From positions 7,590,242 through 7,654,241 of the forward strand of contig NW_022145611.1 in the NCBI RefSeq assembly GCF_000002235.5: DNA of 64,000 nucleotides. Direction: 5' to 3'. A model generated the notes under the pieces. The model was not told where the DNA came from. It did no database searches and was given only the letters and a program-made list of their open reading frames with translations. The DNA comes from Strongylocentrotus purpuratus (lineage: Eukaryota; Echinodermata; Echinoidea; Camarodonta; Strongylocentrotidae). Below, in pieces: positions 62,778 to 64,000 of the stretch. Each line of letters starts with the position of its first letter. Within the stretch, counting starts at the first letter, position 1. A program made the translations under genes and the position numbers.

Positions 62778-63826
62778 ATTAGAATCGTTTTAAATGTATC
62801 GTGCTCATACTATATAATTATTGTTTGTTTCATAGCAATAAACTATTAAAGGTATAGAAGATATCTATCTCCTGCAGTTAGTTAGGCTCAATCATATATG
62901 ATTTTGAAAATAATACTAGATCCCAAATACGTTAGTACAACTATTTAGAAAAAACAGTCAAATTAACAGTTATAGTACAAGACAGGCAACTGCACTTCAT
63001 ATATCACGTATATAAGAACTGCCGCTGCTTTGACTTGTACTGGTCCCAAGTTTTGGAATTCCCTAGATGTAACTTGTTTTGTCAGTGTCTCTGTTTCTAA
63101 ACGCAAACTGAAATTACATTTATTGAGTAGTTATGCTGAAATATTTAATGTAAAAACTATGTCATCACATATAATAGTATGTAATTCTTTTTTTCTTTAT
63201 CTCTCTCGCTCTCCTGCCGGTCCTAACTTTACCTGACCAACAATTTCTTCATTTAGCAAACTCGCTTTGATCTGTTTTGCTCTATAATACTTTTTCTTTT
63301 CTGTCTCTCTCTTCTATTTCTTCCCTATCACCATTTCCCCTGCATATTAATTTTTTCCTTCTTAACTTTTCTCTGTTGTTGTGTTCATTTTTGCGCTTTC
63401 GCTCGCCATCCTTTTTGTATATATATATATATATTCTCATTTTCTCCTTTTTCATATATACATCAACTTTTCTCTTTTGTAAATATATTTCCCATGTGTA
63501 ATAGTCTCATATAGTTTCGTGCTTTTTTCTTTCAAAACTGCATTCAGGTATTATATTCTGTTTGGGGACCTTGCTTTAACAAGCCCAGCTTTTATAAAGT
63601 CTCCTCTTTCTTTCATGTACAGAACATGATCATACATAAGTAACTTTTTATGAAATTTCTTTTGTTAATGAAAAGAGTTGTATGTTGTATATTAATATTG
63701 CACTTTAAATTGTGTGTGTTATATTGATAATCTGCTGTTCCCGTTACTCTTTTTGAAATCATATGTCCAAAAGGTTTGTGAAAGAAGAAATAAAAGGAAC
63801 TTTGAACTATGAACTATAACGGCCTA
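62778..63826 (+). pseudogene. LINE 3'-end relic, copy 2 (uninterrupted)
   Basis: Plus-strand copy of the element at 22873-24262. TGPKFWNSL (63039-63065) and VSKRKLKLHLLSSYAEIFN identify the C-terminal end of a non-LTR retrotransposon ORF2-type protein, followed by a pyrimidine-rich 3' UTR. It ends near AATAAAAGGAACTTTGAACT, a typical 3' end. 5'-truncated; no intact ORF. Holds the empty target site AGAACTGC at 63015-63022. Confidence 0.82.
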
Positions 63827-64000
63827 GCTATGTTATTTGAAAATTCTTTTATCTACATAATAATTCCAAGTTCCATTTTCAAAATAACGTTTTCAGAGTA
63901 ATGTGTCATAATTATTATGCCCTAATCTGATAACAACAATTATTGTGCAAAAAAAGTAAATATGAGAAAAGTGTGACTGTATGGTTTATAAGCGGAGAGG
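63827..64000. other. Window edge, nothing recognised
   Basis: AT-rich sequence after the LINE 3' end, with no feature seen. Confidence 0.5.

Overview
This is a eukaryotic (metazoan) genomic window. Three multi-exon protein-coding genes can be assembled exon by exon, and the rest is introns and repeat-rich spacer. The proteins resemble their vertebrate orthologues closely enough for confident naming. Base composition, many short TIR elements and long G/C homopolymers suggest an invertebrate deuterostome, most likely an echinoderm such as a sea urchin. The species assignment is inference; the gene identities are not in serious doubt.

Layout. Positions 22382-332 (minus) hold a complete exportin-5 gene (XPO5): 29 coding exons, 1207 codons plus stop, with every exon junction in phase. 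Positions 29424-41715 (plus) hold a ZNF318 orthologue: 7 coding exons, 2386 residues, RGG-like N terminus, RS domain, poly-Gln, coiled coil and two matrin/U1-type C2H2 fingers. Positions 60325-50565 (minus) hold ERLEC1 (endoplasmic reticulum lectin 1, XTP3-B): 10 coding exons, 455 residues, signal peptide and two MRH lectin domains. XPO5 and ZNF318 are divergent, separated by 7 kb of stacked mobile elements. ZNF318 and ERLEC1 are convergent, separated by about 8.8 kb that lacks convincing genes.

The genes act in different processes: XPO5 in nuclear export of pre-miRNA and structured RNA, ZNF318 probably in nuclear RNA processing or transcription, and ERLEC1 in glycoprotein ERAD. They do not form an operon or pathway. 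XPO5 and ZNF318 are, however, also close neighbours on human chromosome 6p21.1 (from memory), so this looks like retained ancient linkage.

Most notable structures: (1) a U12-type AT-AC intron in XPO5 with textbook donor, branch site and AC acceptor; (2) GC-AG introns in XPO5 and in ERLEC1; (3) two nested, related, hAT-like non-autonomous elements between XPO5 and ZNF318, each with TIRs and perfect 8-bp target duplications, carrying satellite arrays with a higher-order repeat; (4) a short hAT-like MITE in a LINE relic, whose unoccupied site is preserved in a second LINE copy 39 kb away; (5) five copies of a TTAA-flanked MITE and several other foldback families; (6) a pure GAA/TTC tract of about 64 triplets in XPO5 intron 1; (7) a decayed local duplicate of part of the last ZNF318 coding exon. 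No tRNA, rRNA, CRISPR or prokaryotic feature was seen.
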